Shown here piece after piece: positions 18,202 through 28,729 of a stretch of DNA of 64,000 bases. Each line of letters starts with the position of its first letter. Positions within the stretch are counted from its first letter, which is position 1. The notes beneath the pieces were generated by a model that saw only the letters and a program-made list of their open reading frames with translations, was not told the DNA's origin and did not search any database. The translations under genes and the position numbers were made by a program. The stretch is from Sporocytophaga sp. (GTDB lineage: Bacteria > Bacteroidota > Bacteroidia > Cytophagales > Cytophagaceae): contig NZ_JAGHZZ010000008.1 in assembly GCF_017745095.1 (NCBI RefSeq), positions 237,830-301,829 of the forward strand, given 5' to 3'.

Positions 18202-18452
18202 TGACACTAGTAAACGAGCCCGTAAACAGAGTTGAGAATCGCAAAAAATACTGCAGATTCAAAAAACTAGGTATCAAATACATCGATTATAAAGATGCTA
18301 ACTTCCTTCTAAAATTTGTAAACGAACAAGGTAAAATTTTACCAAGAAGGTTAACAGGTACTAGTCTTAAATTTCAAAGAAAAGTTTCTCAGGCGGTAAA
18401 AAGAGCGAGACACCTTGCTTTACTACCATATGTAACTGATTCACTAAAATAA
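18201..18452 (+). CDS. rpsR: 30S ribosomal protein S18
   Basis: An 83-residue basic small-subunit protein that binds S6 and 16S rRNA. The conserved core runs [18 protein letters not shown], then [20 protein letters not shown] and the RNA-binding [13 protein letters not shown] near the C-terminus. It is in the rpsF-rpsR-rplI order, with a 12-base gap to rplI. Confidence 0.97.
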   Translation: MTLVNEPVNRVENRKKYCRFKKLGIKYIDYKDANFLLKFVNEQGKILPRRLTGTSLKFQRKVSQAVKRARHLALLPYVTDSLK

Positions 18453-18464
18453 TCTCTTGGATCC

Positions 18465-18908
18465 ATGGAAGTAATATTAAAAGAAGATATAAAAGGATTA
18501 GGTTACAAGAATGACCTTGTAAAGGTTAGACCTGGTCACGGCAGAAATTTCCTTATCCCAAAAGGACTTGCTGTAATTGCTAGCGAAAGCAACAAAAAAA
18601 TGCTTCAGGAAAACCTGAAACAAGCTGCTCACAAAGCTGAGAAAATTAAAAAAGATGCGCTCGCTCTTTCTGAAAAAATCGGTGCTTTGGTTCTTACAAT
18701 CCCTGCTAAAGTAGGTGAAAGCGGAAAAATCTTCGGAGCTGTTACAGTTCTTCAGGTTTCTGACGCTCTGAAAGACAAAGGTTTCAATGTTGACAGAAAG
18801 AAAATCACTTTCAAATCTGAAGTTAAAGAAGTTGGAGAGTATTCTGCAATCCTTGACCTTCACAAAGAAGTGAAACATGAAGTAAAATTCAAAGTTGTTG
18901 CTGGTTAA
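18465..18908 (+). CDS. rplI: 50S ribosomal protein L9
   Basis: A 147-residue large-subunit protein. The N-terminal 23S rRNA-binding domain has the L9 signature GLGYKNDLVKVRPGHGRNFLIPKGLA (about 11-36). A long connecting helix follows (about 42-75), then the C-terminal domain (GKIFGAVTVLQVSDAL to IILDLHKEV-type strand). The length is normal. A strong terminator follows the stop. Confidence 0.97.
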   Translation: MEVILKEDIKGLGYKNDLVKVRPGHGRNFLIPKGLAVIASESNKKMLQENLKQAAHKAEKIKKDALALSEKIGALVLTIPAKVGESGKIFGAVTVLQVSDALKDKGFNVDRKKITFKSEVKEVGEYSAILDLHKEVKHEVKFKVVAG

Positions 18909-18928
18909 GCACTTACTTAAAATATTTC

Positions 18929-18966
18929 AAAATCCCGGGTAGTGCTATCCGGGATTTTTTATTTTT
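18929..18966 (+). terminator. Rho-independent terminator after rplI
   Basis: AAAATCCCGG (18929-18938) pairs with CCGGGATTTT (18949-18958), with inner TAG/CTA pairs and a T tract. It overlaps a possible upstream GTG at 18942 for the next frame, which argues for the ATG at 18975 as that gene's start. Confidence 0.9.
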
Positions 18967-18974
18967 ATACATCT

Positions 18975-19949
18975 ATGAATCTAAGAACTGAATTAACGAT
19001 AGAAAATCAGGGATTCACGCTCTCCCATCAATCAACCATACTCACAGCAGGCTCTTGTTTTGCTGAGGTAATTGGAAATAAACTGAAAGACGCCAAATTC
19101 CAAAGTCTGGTCAATCCCTTCGGGACCATTTTTAACCCGCTATCACTTTTTTCCTTACTCCAAAATTCTATTGACAATCAATATCTTAGCCAGGATTATT
19201 TTATCCAGCAAGATGACATATGGTATAACTACGATTTCCACTCTGATCTCTCTGCTCTTACAAAAAACGAACTTTGGGATAAAATAAGAGTGCAAATCAA
19301 TGAAACGAATGGCTTTCTTAAAAAGGTAGATTTACTCATTATTACCTTAGGTACTTCATACATATACAAACTACTACCGGATAATAAGGCTGTTGCAAAC
19401 TGCCATAAAAAGCCTTCTTCATATTTCAGTAAAAACCTCTTGACATCAGAAGAAATCGTTTCAGCATTTTCGGAAGTCTATCCACAGCTTAAAAAATTTA
19501 ATCCGGATCTGAAAATTCTATTAACTGTAAGTCCGGTGAGGCACATAAAAGATACAATCACCTTAAACTTCGTCAGCAAATCCATTCTGAGGGTAGCGGT
19601 GCATCAGCTTACTGAAAAATTTAAGGACGTATTTTACTTTCCTGCATATGAAATAATGATGGATGACCTGAGGGATTACCGATTTTACAAGGATGACCTG
19701 ATTCATCCAACTTCAATGGCTGAAAATTATATCTGGGAAAAATTTTCTGAGTGCTACTTTTCAGAAGAAACAAATAACATTTTAGTGGAATGGAACCAGG
19801 TTCAAAAGGCATTGAATCACAAAGCATTTAATCCATATTCTGCCGCTCATCAAAAGTTTCTCAGAGATACGATCAATAAGTTGAATAAATTTAAAAATCT
19901 TTTTTCAGTAGACTCTGAAATCAAGGCTTTGGAAAAACAGCTTTTATGA
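18975..19949 (+). CDS. GSCFA domain protein
   Basis: A 324-residue protein named after its conserved GSCFAEVIG motif (here TAGSCFAEVIGNKL, about 25-38). GSCFA proteins are related to SGNH/GDSL hydrolases, and this one shows a second block LLIITLGTSYIY, a third LLTVSPVRHI, and a C-terminal DLIHPTSMAENYIWE resembling the Asp-x-x-His of GDSL enzymes. Activity on an acylated envelope substrate is a family-level guess. The frame extends upstream to a GTG inside the rplI terminator, so I chose the ATG at 18975. Confidence 0.88.
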   Translation: MNLRTELTIENQGFTLSHQSTILTAGSCFAEVIGNKLKDAKFQSLVNPFGTIFNPLSLFSLLQNSIDNQYLSQDYFIQQDDIWYNYDFHSDLSALTKNELWDKIRVQINETNGFLKKVDLLIITLGTSYIYKLLPDNKAVANCHKKPSSYFSKNLLTSEEIVSAFSEVYPQLKKFNPDLKILLTVSPVRHIKDTITLNFVSKSILRVAVHQLTEKFKDVFYFPAYEIMMDDLRDYRFYKDDLIHPTSMAENYIWEKFSECYFSEETNNILVEWNQVQKALNHKAFNPYSAAHQKFLRDTINKLNKFKNLFSVDSEIKALEKQLL

Positions 19950-19996
19950 CCCGTTTTCCTTTTTATTTTTGTTAATGAATAAAAGCCATACGAGAT

Positions 19997-22042
19997 ATGC
20001 AGGGAGATACGACAACTAAAAAAGCTAATAAGCTGCTTAAGGAAACCAGTCCTTATCTAAAGCAGCATGCATATAATCCTGTACAATGGCAGCCTTGGAG
20101 AAATGAAGCGCTGGAACAGGCTAAAAAAGAAGATAAACCTATTATAGTAAGTATCGGATATTCATCATGCCACTGGTGCCACGTTATGGAAAGGGAATCT
20201 TTTGAAGATGACGGGGTAGCTGAAATCATGAATGCCGGATTTGTTAATATTAAAGTTGACCGCGAAGAAAGACCAGATCTTGATCACATCTACATGGAAG
20301 CAATACAGCAGATGAACCTTGGTGGAGGCTGGCCTCTAAACGTATTCCTTACTCCTGATGCCAAGCCGTTTTTCGGCGGGACGTATTTCCCCCGCGATAA
20401 CTGGAAGCATGTTTTAAATGAAGTTTTAAAAGCTTTTCAAGATCAAAGAAAGGCGCTGGAAGATTCCGCTGATTCTTTTACCAGCTCATTGAATACTTCA
20501 GAGCTGCAAAAGTATGGATTAGCAGAAGATCAATCAGATTTCAGCATAAAAGATCTGAATGCTGGCTACAAAGCCATGTCAGCTCAATTCGACACTACAC
20601 TTGGTGGAATGGATAAAGAGCCCAAATTTCCCATGCCGACATTGTACTTCTTTCTCCTCAGATACTATCATCTGACGAAGGATGATCTTGCTTTGAGGCA
20701 ATTGGTTCTTACATTAGATGAAATGGCCAAAGGCGGGATATATGACCAGATTGGCGGAGGCTTTGCAAGGTATTCTACCGATGTGGAATGGTTTGCTCCT
20801 CACTTCGAAAAAATGCTGTATGATAACGGACAGCTCATGGCGCTATACTCTGAAGTGTATACTTTAACCAAAAATACAACCTACAAAGAAGTGGTCCGTG
20901 AGACATTCGAATGGTTGAAGCGAGAAATGACTTCTCCCGAAGGTGGCTTCTATTCAGCTTTAGACGCAGACAGCGAAGGTGAAGAAGGTAAGTTTTATAC
21001 TTGGACTTTAGATGAGGTTGAAAAGTTAATTCCTGATGATATCCTTTTATTGAAAGCTTACTATAACCTCAGCGAAAATGGGAATTGGGAACACGGTCAG
21101 AATATACTATTCAAGGCAGTGACTGATGAAATGATTGCTAAATATTCAGAAACTCCCCTTGATGATCTAAAGACAAAAGTTGCATATTGGAAAAAGACTT
21201 TGCTACAAGCCAGAAGTAAAAGACCCTCCCCTGGCCTTGATGACAAGATACTTGCTGGTTGGAATGGCATCATGCTCAAAGGACTTGCAGAAGCTTACAG
21301 AGCATTTGATGAAGATGAATATCTTCAACTTGCTCTTTCAAATGCTTCTTTTATAAAAAATAACCTCATAAAAGATAAAGTTCTTTATAGAACCTACAAC
21401 GACGAGAGAGTAAGCCAGGAAGGCTTTCTGGAAGACTATGCCTGGGTGATAGATGCATACATTTCTCTTTACCAGGCTACATTTGATGAGCAATGGCTAA
21501 CTTTATCCAAGGAACTGACTGAGCATGTTGTGATGCATTTCTATGATGCAGAAGAAAATCTTTTCTATTTCACTTCTGACAATGCAGAGAAATTGATTGC
21601 CAGAAAAAAAGAAATTTTCGACAACGTGATTCCTGCATCTAATTCAGTCATGGCCCAAAATCTACGGAAACTTGGCATCTTACTTGAAAGATCCGACTTG
21701 GGTAATCTTGCAAAAAACATGGCTTCCAAAATGAAAAAATTAATAACAACAGATCCTTCATGGGTTTCCAATTGGGCTAGCCTTGTAACCTCAATGATTG
21801 AGCCTACTGCAGAGATTGCTATCTCAGGAAGCGAATACCTGAACTTAAGAAAAGAAATCGATAAGACATTTTATCCTAATAAAATCCTTGCTGGCACTGC
21901 GTCAAGAAGTGAACTCCCTCTGTTGATTGATCGACCAGCAACTGGAGATCAGACAAGAATTTTCGTGTGCTATAATAATATGTGTCAATGGCCAGTCACC
22001 AGTGTTGACGACGCCTGGAAACAGATCAATAAAACTAGTTAA
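19997..22042 (+). CDS. DUF255 thioredoxin-fold protein (YyaL/spermatogenesis-associated 20 type)
   Basis: A 681-residue protein in two parts. The N-terminal thioredoxin-like domain (about 1-165) has [21 protein letters not shown] and the CxxC site [16 protein letters not shown]. The C-terminal (alpha/alpha)6-type domain (about 190-670) resembles glycosidase/N-acylglucosamine epimerase barrels, with [30 protein letters not shown] and [17 protein letters not shown]. The family is widespread, but its reaction is not established. It precedes priA by 7 bases and is likely co-transcribed with it. Confidence 0.93.
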   Translation: MQGDTTTKKANKLLKETSPYLKQHAYNPVQWQPWRNEALEQAKKEDKPIIVSIGYSSCHWCHVMERESFEDDGVAEIMNAGFVNIKVDREERPDLDHIYMEAIQQMNLGGGWPLNVFLTPDAKPFFGGTYFPRDNWKHVLNEVLKAFQDQRKALEDSADSFTSSLNTSELQKYGLAEDQSDFSIKDLNAGYKAMSAQFDTTLGGMDKEPKFPMPTLYFFLLRYYHLTKDDLALRQLVLTLDEMAKGGIYDQIGGGFARYSTDVEWFAPHFEKMLYDNGQLMALYSEVYTLTKNTTYKEVVRETFEWLKREMTSPEGGFYSALDADSEGEEGKFYTWTLDEVEKLIPDDILLLKAYYNLSENGNWEHGQNILFKAVTDEMIAKYSETPLDDLKTKVAYWKKTLLQARSKRPSPGLDDKILAGWNGIMLKGLAEAYRAFDEDEYLQLALSNASFIKNNLIKDKVLYRTYNDERVSQEGFLEDYAWVIDAYISLYQATFDEQWLTLSKELTEHVVMHFYDAEENLFYFTSDNAEKLIARKKEIFDNVIPASNSVMAQNLRKLGILLERSDLGNLAKNMASKMKKLITTDPSWVSNWASLVTSMIEPTAEIAISGSEYLNLRKEIDKTFYPNKILAGTASRSELPLLIDRPATGDQTRIFVCYNNMCQWPVTSVDDAWKQINKTS

Positions 22043-22049
22043 TTTGTAA

Positions 22050-24551
22050 GTGGAGTTTAATAAGGAAAATATAAAAGACAGGCTCTTTGCAGACATTCTG
22101 CTTCCTCTGCCTTTACCAAGGCCTTTCACTTATCATATCCCTGATACAGAAAGGGAAAAAGTAAACATAGGATCAAGAGTTATTGTACAGTTCGGAAAGA
22201 AAAGAATTTTAACAGGAATAATAGTTAAAGTACATTCTATTGAGCCTGATGTATATGAGGCTAAAGATATTATTGAGATTCTTGATGACACACCTTCTGT
22301 AAATGCCTTCCAGCTCAAGCTTTTTGAGTGGATGGCAGAATACTATATGTGTCATCCGGGAGAAGTATTGAATGCGGCATTACCTTCAGGACTTAAAGTC
22401 AGCAGTGAATCAAAAATTCAACTGAATCCTAACTTTGAGGACCTTGAAGAAAAAATACCTTTTGCAGATAAGGAACTTCTAATCATTGAAATGCTTGAGA
22501 AAAAGGAAGCTTTGACCTTTGATGAAGTGAGTCTTATTGTCGGAAAAAAAAGCGGTTCTTCTCTAATCAAATCATTGATTAAGAAAGATCGCATCTTAGT
22601 TTTTGAAGAAGTAAAAGAAAAATTCACTCCGAAAATATTAAAGAAGGTAAGACTCTGTCCTCCTTACGACCAAAAGGGAAATATGCAGGAGCTGTTTACC
22701 AAGCTGGAGAAAAAGCCCAAGCAGACTGATCTTCTTTTAAAGTATATCAAGCTTACTGGGTTTCTTGAAAACCCTGCCAAAAATGCCAATGGCATTAACA
22801 AGAGCCAACTGATCGAAGAGAGCTCTCTTTCTCCCTATACATCCTTGGTAAAAGGTGGAATCTTTGAAGAATATGAAGTAGTAGTTTCAAGATTTGAAGA
22901 AGACAGTGAAGAAAATACTTTCACTGAAGTACGCTTGTCAGAAACTCAGCAAAGCGCTAAAGATTCCATACTTGAGCAATTTGGTGAAAAAGAAGCCGTG
23001 TTGCTTCATGGTATTACCGGGAGTGGAAAAACAGAGATATACATTGAGCTCATCAAAAATGTATTAAGTGGCGGCAGCCAGGTTCTATATCTTTTACCTG
23101 AAATAGCTCTTACTACACAGATAGTACAGCGTCTGCGCAAGATATTCGGAGACAAGATGGGAATTTACCACTCCAAATTTTCGGATAACGAACGTGTAGA
23201 AACGTGGAGAGGTATTATCTCAGGACGCTTCTCTTTTGTAGTTGGTGTTCGCAGCAGCATCTTTCTTCCTTTTGATAACCTTGGCCTGATCATTATCGAT
23301 GAGGAACATGAAACATCATACAAGCAGCAGGATCCTGCACCAAGATACCATGCAAGAGATACAGCCCTGATGCTGGCTAGAATGCATCATTCTAAAACTC
23401 TATTAGGCTCGGCTACACCTTCAGTCGAATCATATTTTCAGGCAATGAATAAAAAATGGGGATTGGTGGAAATAACACAACGTTTTGGAAATGCTAAACT
23501 TCCTCAACTGATTGCTGTAGATGTAAGAAAGGAAAAAAGAGACAGAAAACTTCATGGTGACTTTACTAGCCTATTGACTCATCAGATTGAAAAAAGTCTT
23601 CATGAAAGAAATCAGGTAATCTTGTTTCAGAACCGCAGAGGTTATGCACCCTATATTTCCTGTGAAGATTGCGGACATATTCCTAAATGCGACAATTGTG
23701 CTGTAAGCCTCACCTATCACCTTTATCATAAAGAGCTGAGATGTCACTACTGCGGAAGTCATGAAAGCATTCCTACGCGTTGCGAGGCCTGCGGATCCAA
23801 TAAAATAAAGACTGTAGGTTTGGGAACAGAGAAAATAGAAGATGATATCAAGCTTCTGTTTCCTGATGCCATCACCCAGAGGATGGACCTTGACACAACC
23901 CGGAAGAAGAACAGTTACCAGAAGATCATTGAAGACTTTCAAAATAATAAAATTGACATTCTGGTAGGAACCCAAATGGTAACCAAAGGGTTAGACTTTG
24001 ACAGAGTAAATCTCGTAGGCATACTTGATGCTGATTCACTCATTCACTTCCCGGATTTCAGAGCGCATGAAAAGGCTTTTCAGACTTTCACCCAAGTAAG
24101 CGGCCGTGCAGGAAGAAGAGAAAAGGCTGGAACTGTAATCCTTCAAACTGCATCCATTAATCATCCTGTAATAGGCAAATTGCTTCAGCAGGATTATTCA
24201 GGATTCTTCAATACGGAGATTTCGGAGAGGGAAAAATTTCATTACCCACCCTTCTACCGACTCATTAGCATCACGTTCAAAGATCCTGATGCAGGAATCA
24301 CTTCTAAGGGCGCTGACAGGCTTTTTGGAAAATTGAAGTATTTTATTCCGAAAGAACAAATTCTTGGTCCTGAGCCACCTTTAATTAACAAAATAAGAAA
24401 TTATTACCTGGAAGAAATAATTCTGAAATTTGAGCGAAATAAATCAAACCTCCCTGCTATAAAATATAAAATCAAGGAAGCTATAGACAAAGTTCTTGCG
24501 GAAACTGCATTTAGAAACTCGATTATTGTCTGCGACGTAGACCCTGTTTAA
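22050..24551 (+). CDS. priA: Primosomal protein N' (replication restart helicase)
   Basis: An 833-residue 3'-5' superfamily 2 helicase that reloads DnaB at collapsed forks. The N-terminal DNA-binding domain (about 8-110) begins ADILLPLPLPRPFTYHIP. Walker A is GITGSGKTEIY (about 316), and the DEAH-type box is IIIDEEHE. The zinc-binding insertion has the expected cysteine pairs, CEDCGHIPKCDNC and CHYCGS/CEACGS. Motif V/VI is GTQMVTKGLDFDRV and QVSGRAGRREKAG. The start is a GTG 7 bases after the preceding stop; no ATG fits the conserved N-terminus. Confidence 0.96.
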   Translation: MEFNKENIKDRLFADILLPLPLPRPFTYHIPDTEREKVNIGSRVIVQFGKKRILTGIIVKVHSIEPDVYEAKDIIEILDDTPSVNAFQLKLFEWMAEYYMCHPGEVLNAALPSGLKVSSESKIQLNPNFEDLEEKIPFADKELLIIEMLEKKEALTFDEVSLIVGKKSGSSLIKSLIKKDRILVFEEVKEKFTPKILKKVRLCPPYDQKGNMQELFTKLEKKPKQTDLLLKYIKLTGFLENPAKNANGINKSQLIEESSLSPYTSLVKGGIFEEYEVVVSRFEEDSEENTFTEVRLSETQQSAKDSILEQFGEKEAVLLHGITGSGKTEIYIELIKNVLSGGSQVLYLLPEIALTTQIVQRLRKIFGDKMGIYHSKFSDNERVETWRGIISGRFSFVVGVRSSIFLPFDNLGLIIIDEEHETSYKQQDPAPRYHARDTALMLARMHHSKTLLGSATPSVESYFQAMNKKWGLVEITQRFGNAKLPQLIAVDVRKEKRDRKLHGDFTSLLTHQIEKSLHERNQVILFQNRRGYAPYISCEDCGHIPKCDNCAVSLTYHLYHKELRCHYCGSHESIPTRCEACGSNKIKTVGLGTEKIEDDIKLLFPDAITQRMDLDTTRKKNSYQKIIEDFQNNKIDILVGTQMVTKGLDFDRVNLVGILDADSLIHFPDFRAHEKAFQTFTQVSGRAGRREKAGTVILQTASINHPVIGKLLQQDYSGFFNTEISEREKFHYPPFYRLISITFKDPDAGITSKGADRLFGKLKYFIPKEQILGPEPPLINKIRNYYLEEIILKFERNKSNLPAIKYKIKEAIDKVLAETAFRNSIIVCDVDPV

Positions 24552-24592
24552 GATTTATTCATTATTTTCGGACTTTGAAAAGAGTATTTAAA

Positions 24593-25237
24593 ATGAAGCT
24601 TAAATTAAATATTTGCCTGCACTGTCTATTGATGGTAGGTCTAATTGCCTGTCATGAAGAGGCTCAAAATGATACTAAAGAGGTTGTTAAGGATACTGTT
24701 GTTGTTCCTCCAAAAGATACAGTAGTTAAAGAGGAACCAAAACATGAAGAAGTAGAACAGGAAAAAGTGATTGATCTAGGTTTAACAAAAGATGACAAAA
24801 AGAATCTAATGGTCATCAATGAGTTACCTCTTGGCACTCCTTTAAAAAAAATCAAAGAATTATTTCCTACAATGAAAGATTCTCGTCCTGAAGGCGGTAG
24901 CGCGGATCTCGCTAAACAAGGTTATTCAGAAGCATCCGTAAAGCTTGATCTGATGGGCAAAAAAACTGATCTGGAATTCAATCTTAAAAACGATACGTTG
25001 TACAGCTACTTTTATACAATCTCCGAAGCCGACTACGAAAAGGCTTCTAATATCTATCTTGGTATTCAACAGTTTTACAATAAACAATTCGGAACCTGTA
25101 AAGAGGAAAACGTAGAAGAATATAATCACTATTCTAAGTCATGTATGTGGAACCCAGGAAAATTCAGTATTGTAATGACTCAGGATATTAACAACGGAAC
25201 TGTAAGCTGGGGATTCCAGAGACCTGTTGAGTTCTAA
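24593..25237 (+). CDS. Putative lipoprotein of unknown function
   Basis: A 214-residue protein taken from the ATG at 24593; an in-frame TTG 18 bases upstream would extend it without need. The N-terminus is a lipoprotein signal with lipobox LIAC (Cys at about residue 20). An acidic, Val/Pro/Lys-rich linker follows (about 22-62), then a globular domain with LPLGTPLKKIKELFPTM, a motif reminiscent of small repeated lipoprotein folds. I do not recognise a characterised family. It has its own strong terminator. Confidence 0.75.
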   Translation: MKLKLNICLHCLLMVGLIACHEEAQNDTKEVVKDTVVVPPKDTVVKEEPKHEEVEQEKVIDLGLTKDDKKNLMVINELPLGTPLKKIKELFPTMKDSRPEGGSADLAKQGYSEASVKLDLMGKKTDLEFNLKNDTLYSYFYTISEADYEKASNIYLGIQQFYNKQFGTCKEENVEEYNHYSKSCMWNPGKFSIVMTQDINNGTVSWGFQRPVEF

Positions 25238-25267
25238 GTAGTAAGTTATAAGTATTAAGTTTTTTTG

Positions 25268-25312
25268 ATGGTTGTATTGGTGATTAAATCTATCGATACA
25301 ACCATTTTTATT
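25268..25312 (+). terminator. Rho-independent terminator after the lipoprotein gene
   Basis: ATGGTTGTAT (25268-25277) pairs perfectly with ATACAACCAT (25296-25305), followed by TTTTTATTTATTT. It is preceded by a short repeat-rich stretch (25238-25261). Confidence 0.85.
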
Positions 25313-25421
25313 TATTTATACCAGATAACTTGTAAAGAATTTCTTATCATTTCGTATAAGCAATAAAACAAAGAGATTACCTGCCCCCAGCTATCAACTT
25401 GCAGATCTCAACTTAATGATA

Positions 25422-25862
25422 ATGAACAACAAATTATCTCTTCTAGGAGTTTTATATTTTATAATAGGAATAATGTATTTTTATCTAAGAAACTTGATTC
25501 CTATAGAGTTTGCGTGGGATTGGTTGCGGACGATAATTTTAATTTCTTTTTTAGCAAGTCCATTTGTTTTAGGAGTTTCTATTGCTTTTTGGATTCCGGC
25601 AAGATTTCAGGAAAGTAAGGTCTTGGGGTGCACCATCCCGTTAATGATCTTCATATTTCTGATACATAATTTTATTTGGATTTCCTTTATTCTATGGGGT
25701 TATAGATATGAAGACCCAGAGATAAGTTATCCTGAAAAAGATGATCAGAAGCGTAAATTCACAACACAATACATAGATAAAGGAGCTCTCGGAGATCATG
25801 ACAGAAAAAATGAAGGGCATGAATTCTTTCCTGCTTCAATGTATGTTTATAGCATCAAATAG
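25422..25862 (+). CDS. Small integral membrane protein of unknown function
   Basis: About 146 residues from the ATG at 25422 (an ATG two codons earlier is equally possible). Three hydrophobic segments are visible: LLGVLYFIIGIMYFYL, IILISFLASPFVLGVSIAFWI and IPLMIFIFLIHNFIWISFILWG. A hydrophilic C-terminal tail of about 45 residues follows (KDDQKRKFTTQ...). I do not recognise a family. It is isolated between a terminator and the convergent AsmA-like gene. Confidence 0.6.
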   Translation: MNNKLSLLGVLYFIIGIMYFYLRNLIPIEFAWDWLRTIILISFLASPFVLGVSIAFWIPARFQESKVLGCTIPLMIFIFLIHNFIWISFILWGYRYEDPEISYPEKDDQKRKFTTQYIDKGALGDHDRKNEGHEFFPASMYVYSIK

Positions 25863-26006
25863 AATGATAAGATTATATTTTCGTTTATCCATGAATATTC
25901 AAATATCAGTATTATCTCTTATGTAAGCCCCGCCGAATATGAGAATGATAATAGACGACGGTATGAAAATATGATATAAAAACTGAAAGATCAGACAAAC
26001 AAAAAT

Positions 26007-28367
26007 CTACAAAACCTTCAATTTTCCTGATTTTCCTTTAAGCTTCAGAGGCAAAGACAATCCTGCTTTGGAATCATTCGTTAAGTCACTGGTATCCGGA
26101 TTTTTCTTAAGATTCTTAACCGGCACAAGCATTTTAAACTCAGCTTCTCCATCCGGCTGAATAGTTGCATTCAGATAAAAATATAAGATGTTGGTCACAA
26201 ATAATGTACGTGGTATATCTATCACATTATTTTTGATAATAACAGAAGATTTAATTTTATCAAAAGTTACACGCTGAAGATCCATTTCCTTAAAGCCCAC
26301 TTTTGATAATTTCATAATAGGCTCAACATCGATCATTTCTAGTCTATGAATCTCATAATCACCTTTTACATAAACTGAATTACTATCCAGCTCCAAAGCA
26401 GAATTCATTCTGAAATAAGTATCAAACTTTCCATTTACAATTCCTCTGATATTGTCTGACAAAATTATTTCCTGGCCAAAATTATTGAATGCCCTGAATA
26501 TCTTATCAATCCTGATCTTTTCGATTCTTACATCTGTATTGCAATGAATGTGATTCTTTCTGGGAATGAAATCTGTTACGGAACGCATTGTTCCACCAAA
26601 TGAAGTCAAAGACTCTGATACTCTAAGATTTTTACTATCCATATGAATGCTCAGATCTATATCATTAGCCTGATAATTATGAGCTTGAAATCTGGATGTT
26701 TTTCCTTTTAATGTTGCGCGGAGATTATATGGCCAGATAAATTTACTCCCTTCTACCAATCGGATATTTCTTTTTTCATTCTTTACCTTAGACCTTGGGA
26801 ACTGTGTAAAATCACTGAAGTAGAATTGCTCAGAAACAAAATTAAGATCCAATTCAAGACCTGGTTTGTCATTATAAACTGAATTAAATAAATTTCTGGC
26901 AATACCATTCACTTTCATATCTGTCTTACCACACTGCACTTCCAGCCTTTTCATCTTAATAAAATCATTCTCAAACTCAGCTTCACCATTCAGATTATCA
27001 AATGGGAAGTAAACCTTATTCAGCTTCACATTGACACGATGAAGCTTCACTGTTCCTTTAATTACAGGTGTTTTAGTAGTTCTCCCCAATAGATAATTCA
27101 CTTTACCATTATAAGTTCCTCTTATGAAAAAGCTTCCTCCTGCTTCAGAATATTGATCAAAGTGCACAAGATCAAACAGTGTCTTGCTCCTCAGTTTGAT
27201 GCTCACTTTCGCATGCAAATCAGGATCAACAAAGTTTTCAAACGCAAGTTGTGACGCCATAATCGAATCACTTTTGTTAATCACTCCTTTCAAACCGGTA
27301 AAAGTGATTTTATATTTTTCTGCACCCTGACTATCTGCAGAAGTCAGATTAGCTGTTGGAAAAGAAATATCATGAACATCTGCATTCAATAATTTATTCG
27401 CTATAGAAAAACCTTTTCCTGAAAAATCTATATTGAATTTGGGTTGATGTCCTGGCAGCAGATTGATTGCAATAGAAGCCTCAGCATTGACTTTTCCTGA
27501 AACATTCAATTCTTCAATGCTTTTTGTCCACCTTGCAGGTAATAGACTGAATATGTTCTGTACACTGGCATTCTCTGTTTTAATATTCAAAGACATCAAA
27601 GACTTATTTAAAAAATCAATATTACCATTGACAATATATAGATCATTTTTAGCCTCTAAAGTGCTTTTATCAAATGATAACAATTCAGAATTAAAATCAT
27701 AGTTGATTAAAAAATGAGCTAGCAAATCAGCATTTTGAAAGAGTGTTCCGGGACGAAGTGTAACTTCTTCAGAATGTATAGAACCGCGTAAATTAGCATT
27801 AACCTGATTTGAATCTAGATGCACCCTGCTTTCTGTATCCTTCAATATCAGATGAATACACTTTGATTTATACTGATCCTCATAATAGATTTCAAAATTC
27901 TTAAGTTTTACTTTATCAATTTTAATTTCTGAAATATGAGATTTCTCAGCAACAGTATCTTTTTTAATAAAAATATCAAAATCTTTATTTCCCAAGGAAT
28001 CAACTCGACCATCGAGTATACCATCTGAAAGCGTTATTCCTGTTATATTATAATCTTTAAACAAGAGACGGTGGAGACCAAGTAAGACCTCCATTTTCTT
28101 AAGTTTTAATAATGGACGCTCACTTGAATCTGATTTAGGAACTACAACATCATGAAGTGTTAATGAGATATAAGGGAAACCTGAAAATGGCGATAAGTCG
28201 ATATCTTTGATCTTTACAGGCTTTTTAATCTTATCATTAATGGAATTGACAATAAACTTATGGATCTGATGCTTATAGTTTAAAGAAAGTACAAAGAATA
28301 CTCCGAAGTATAAAACAAGAACAGATGTTAATGCTAAAAAGATTTTAAAAAAATATTTCCGAATCAT
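26007..28367 (-). CDS. AsmA-like family protein
   Basis: A 786-residue envelope protein with one N-terminal transmembrane anchor (IFLALTSVLVLYFGVFFVL, about 9-27) followed by a long periplasmic region. Directly after the anchor is KPVKIKDIDLSPFSGFPYISLTLHDVVV, the usual start of AsmA/TamB-type beta-groove proteins, and long stretches of alternating beta strands follow to the C-terminal FKMLVPVKNL. The superfamily is implicated in lipid transport between the membranes and in outer-membrane homeostasis. A specific role cannot be assigned. It is divergent from the U32 gene across a 362-base gap. Confidence 0.82.
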   Translation of the reverse strand: MIRKYFFKIFLALTSVLVLYFGVFFVLSLNYKHQIHKFIVNSINDKIKKPVKIKDIDLSPFSGFPYISLTLHDVVVPKSDSSERPLLKLKKMEVLLGLHRLLFKDYNITGITLSDGILDGRVDSLGNKDFDIFIKKDTVAEKSHISEIKIDKVKLKNFEIYYEDQYKSKCIHLILKDTESRVHLDSNQVNANLRGSIHSEEVTLRPGTLFQNADLLAHFLINYDFNSELLSFDKSTLEAKNDLYIVNGNIDFLNKSLMSLNIKTENASVQNIFSLLPARWTKSIEELNVSGKVNAEASIAINLLPGHQPKFNIDFSGKGFSIANKLLNADVHDISFPTANLTSADSQGAEKYKITFTGLKGVINKSDSIMASQLAFENFVDPDLHAKVSIKLRSKTLFDLVHFDQYSEAGGSFFIRGTYNGKVNYLLGRTTKTPVIKGTVKLHRVNVKLNKVYFPFDNLNGEAEFENDFIKMKRLEVQCGKTDMKVNGIARNLFNSVYNDKPGLELDLNFVSEQFYFSDFTQFPRSKVKNEKRNIRLVEGSKFIWPYNLRATLKGKTSRFQAHNYQANDIDLSIHMDSKNLRVSESLTSFGGTMRSVTDFIPRKNHIHCNTDVRIEKIRIDKIFRAFNNFGQEIILSDNIRGIVNGKFDTYFRMNSALELDSNSVYVKGDYEIHRLEMIDVEPIMKLSKVGFKEMDLQRVTFDKIKSSVIIKNNVIDIPRTLFVTNILYFYLNATIQPDGEAEFKMLVPVKNLKKNPDTSDLTNDSKAGLSLPLKLKGKSGKLKVL

Positions 28368-28729
28368 AACTGTCTGCTGTGATAGTTTTTACACTCCAGT
28401 CTTTTAAGACATCTAGACTTCTGAGTACCTTCTCGATTTAAAAATGTTAAGTCTTCATGTTTAAACTCGTCCTGGATTTCAATTGTTTTGAAGAACCTCT
28501 ATGTAAAATATATTTCATTGTTATTCAAGGCTCTAGCATCATTATACAAGTAATAAAGATATCATAATAAACTGAATTACAGATTTTTATTTAAGCATAA
28601 TTTAACCTTATAAATTCAAAAGTTAATTTAGCAACTTTTAATCTTTTTCCCTTGTTCTCAACTGATCTACCTTCAAACTCCCCTCTTCACTTGGAAAGCA
28701 GGGGTAATTTGCGGAAATTTATAGTTCAT
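28368..28729. other. Divergent intergenic region, AsmA-like gene / U32 gene
   Basis: About 360 AT-rich bases between two divergent genes, so promoters for both are expected. I saw only partial -7-like matches (for example TAATTTAG on the plus strand) and no clear -33 partner, hairpin or RNA gene. An in-frame upstream codon at 28652 would extend the U32 protein by 26 unconserved residues. Confidence 0.4.
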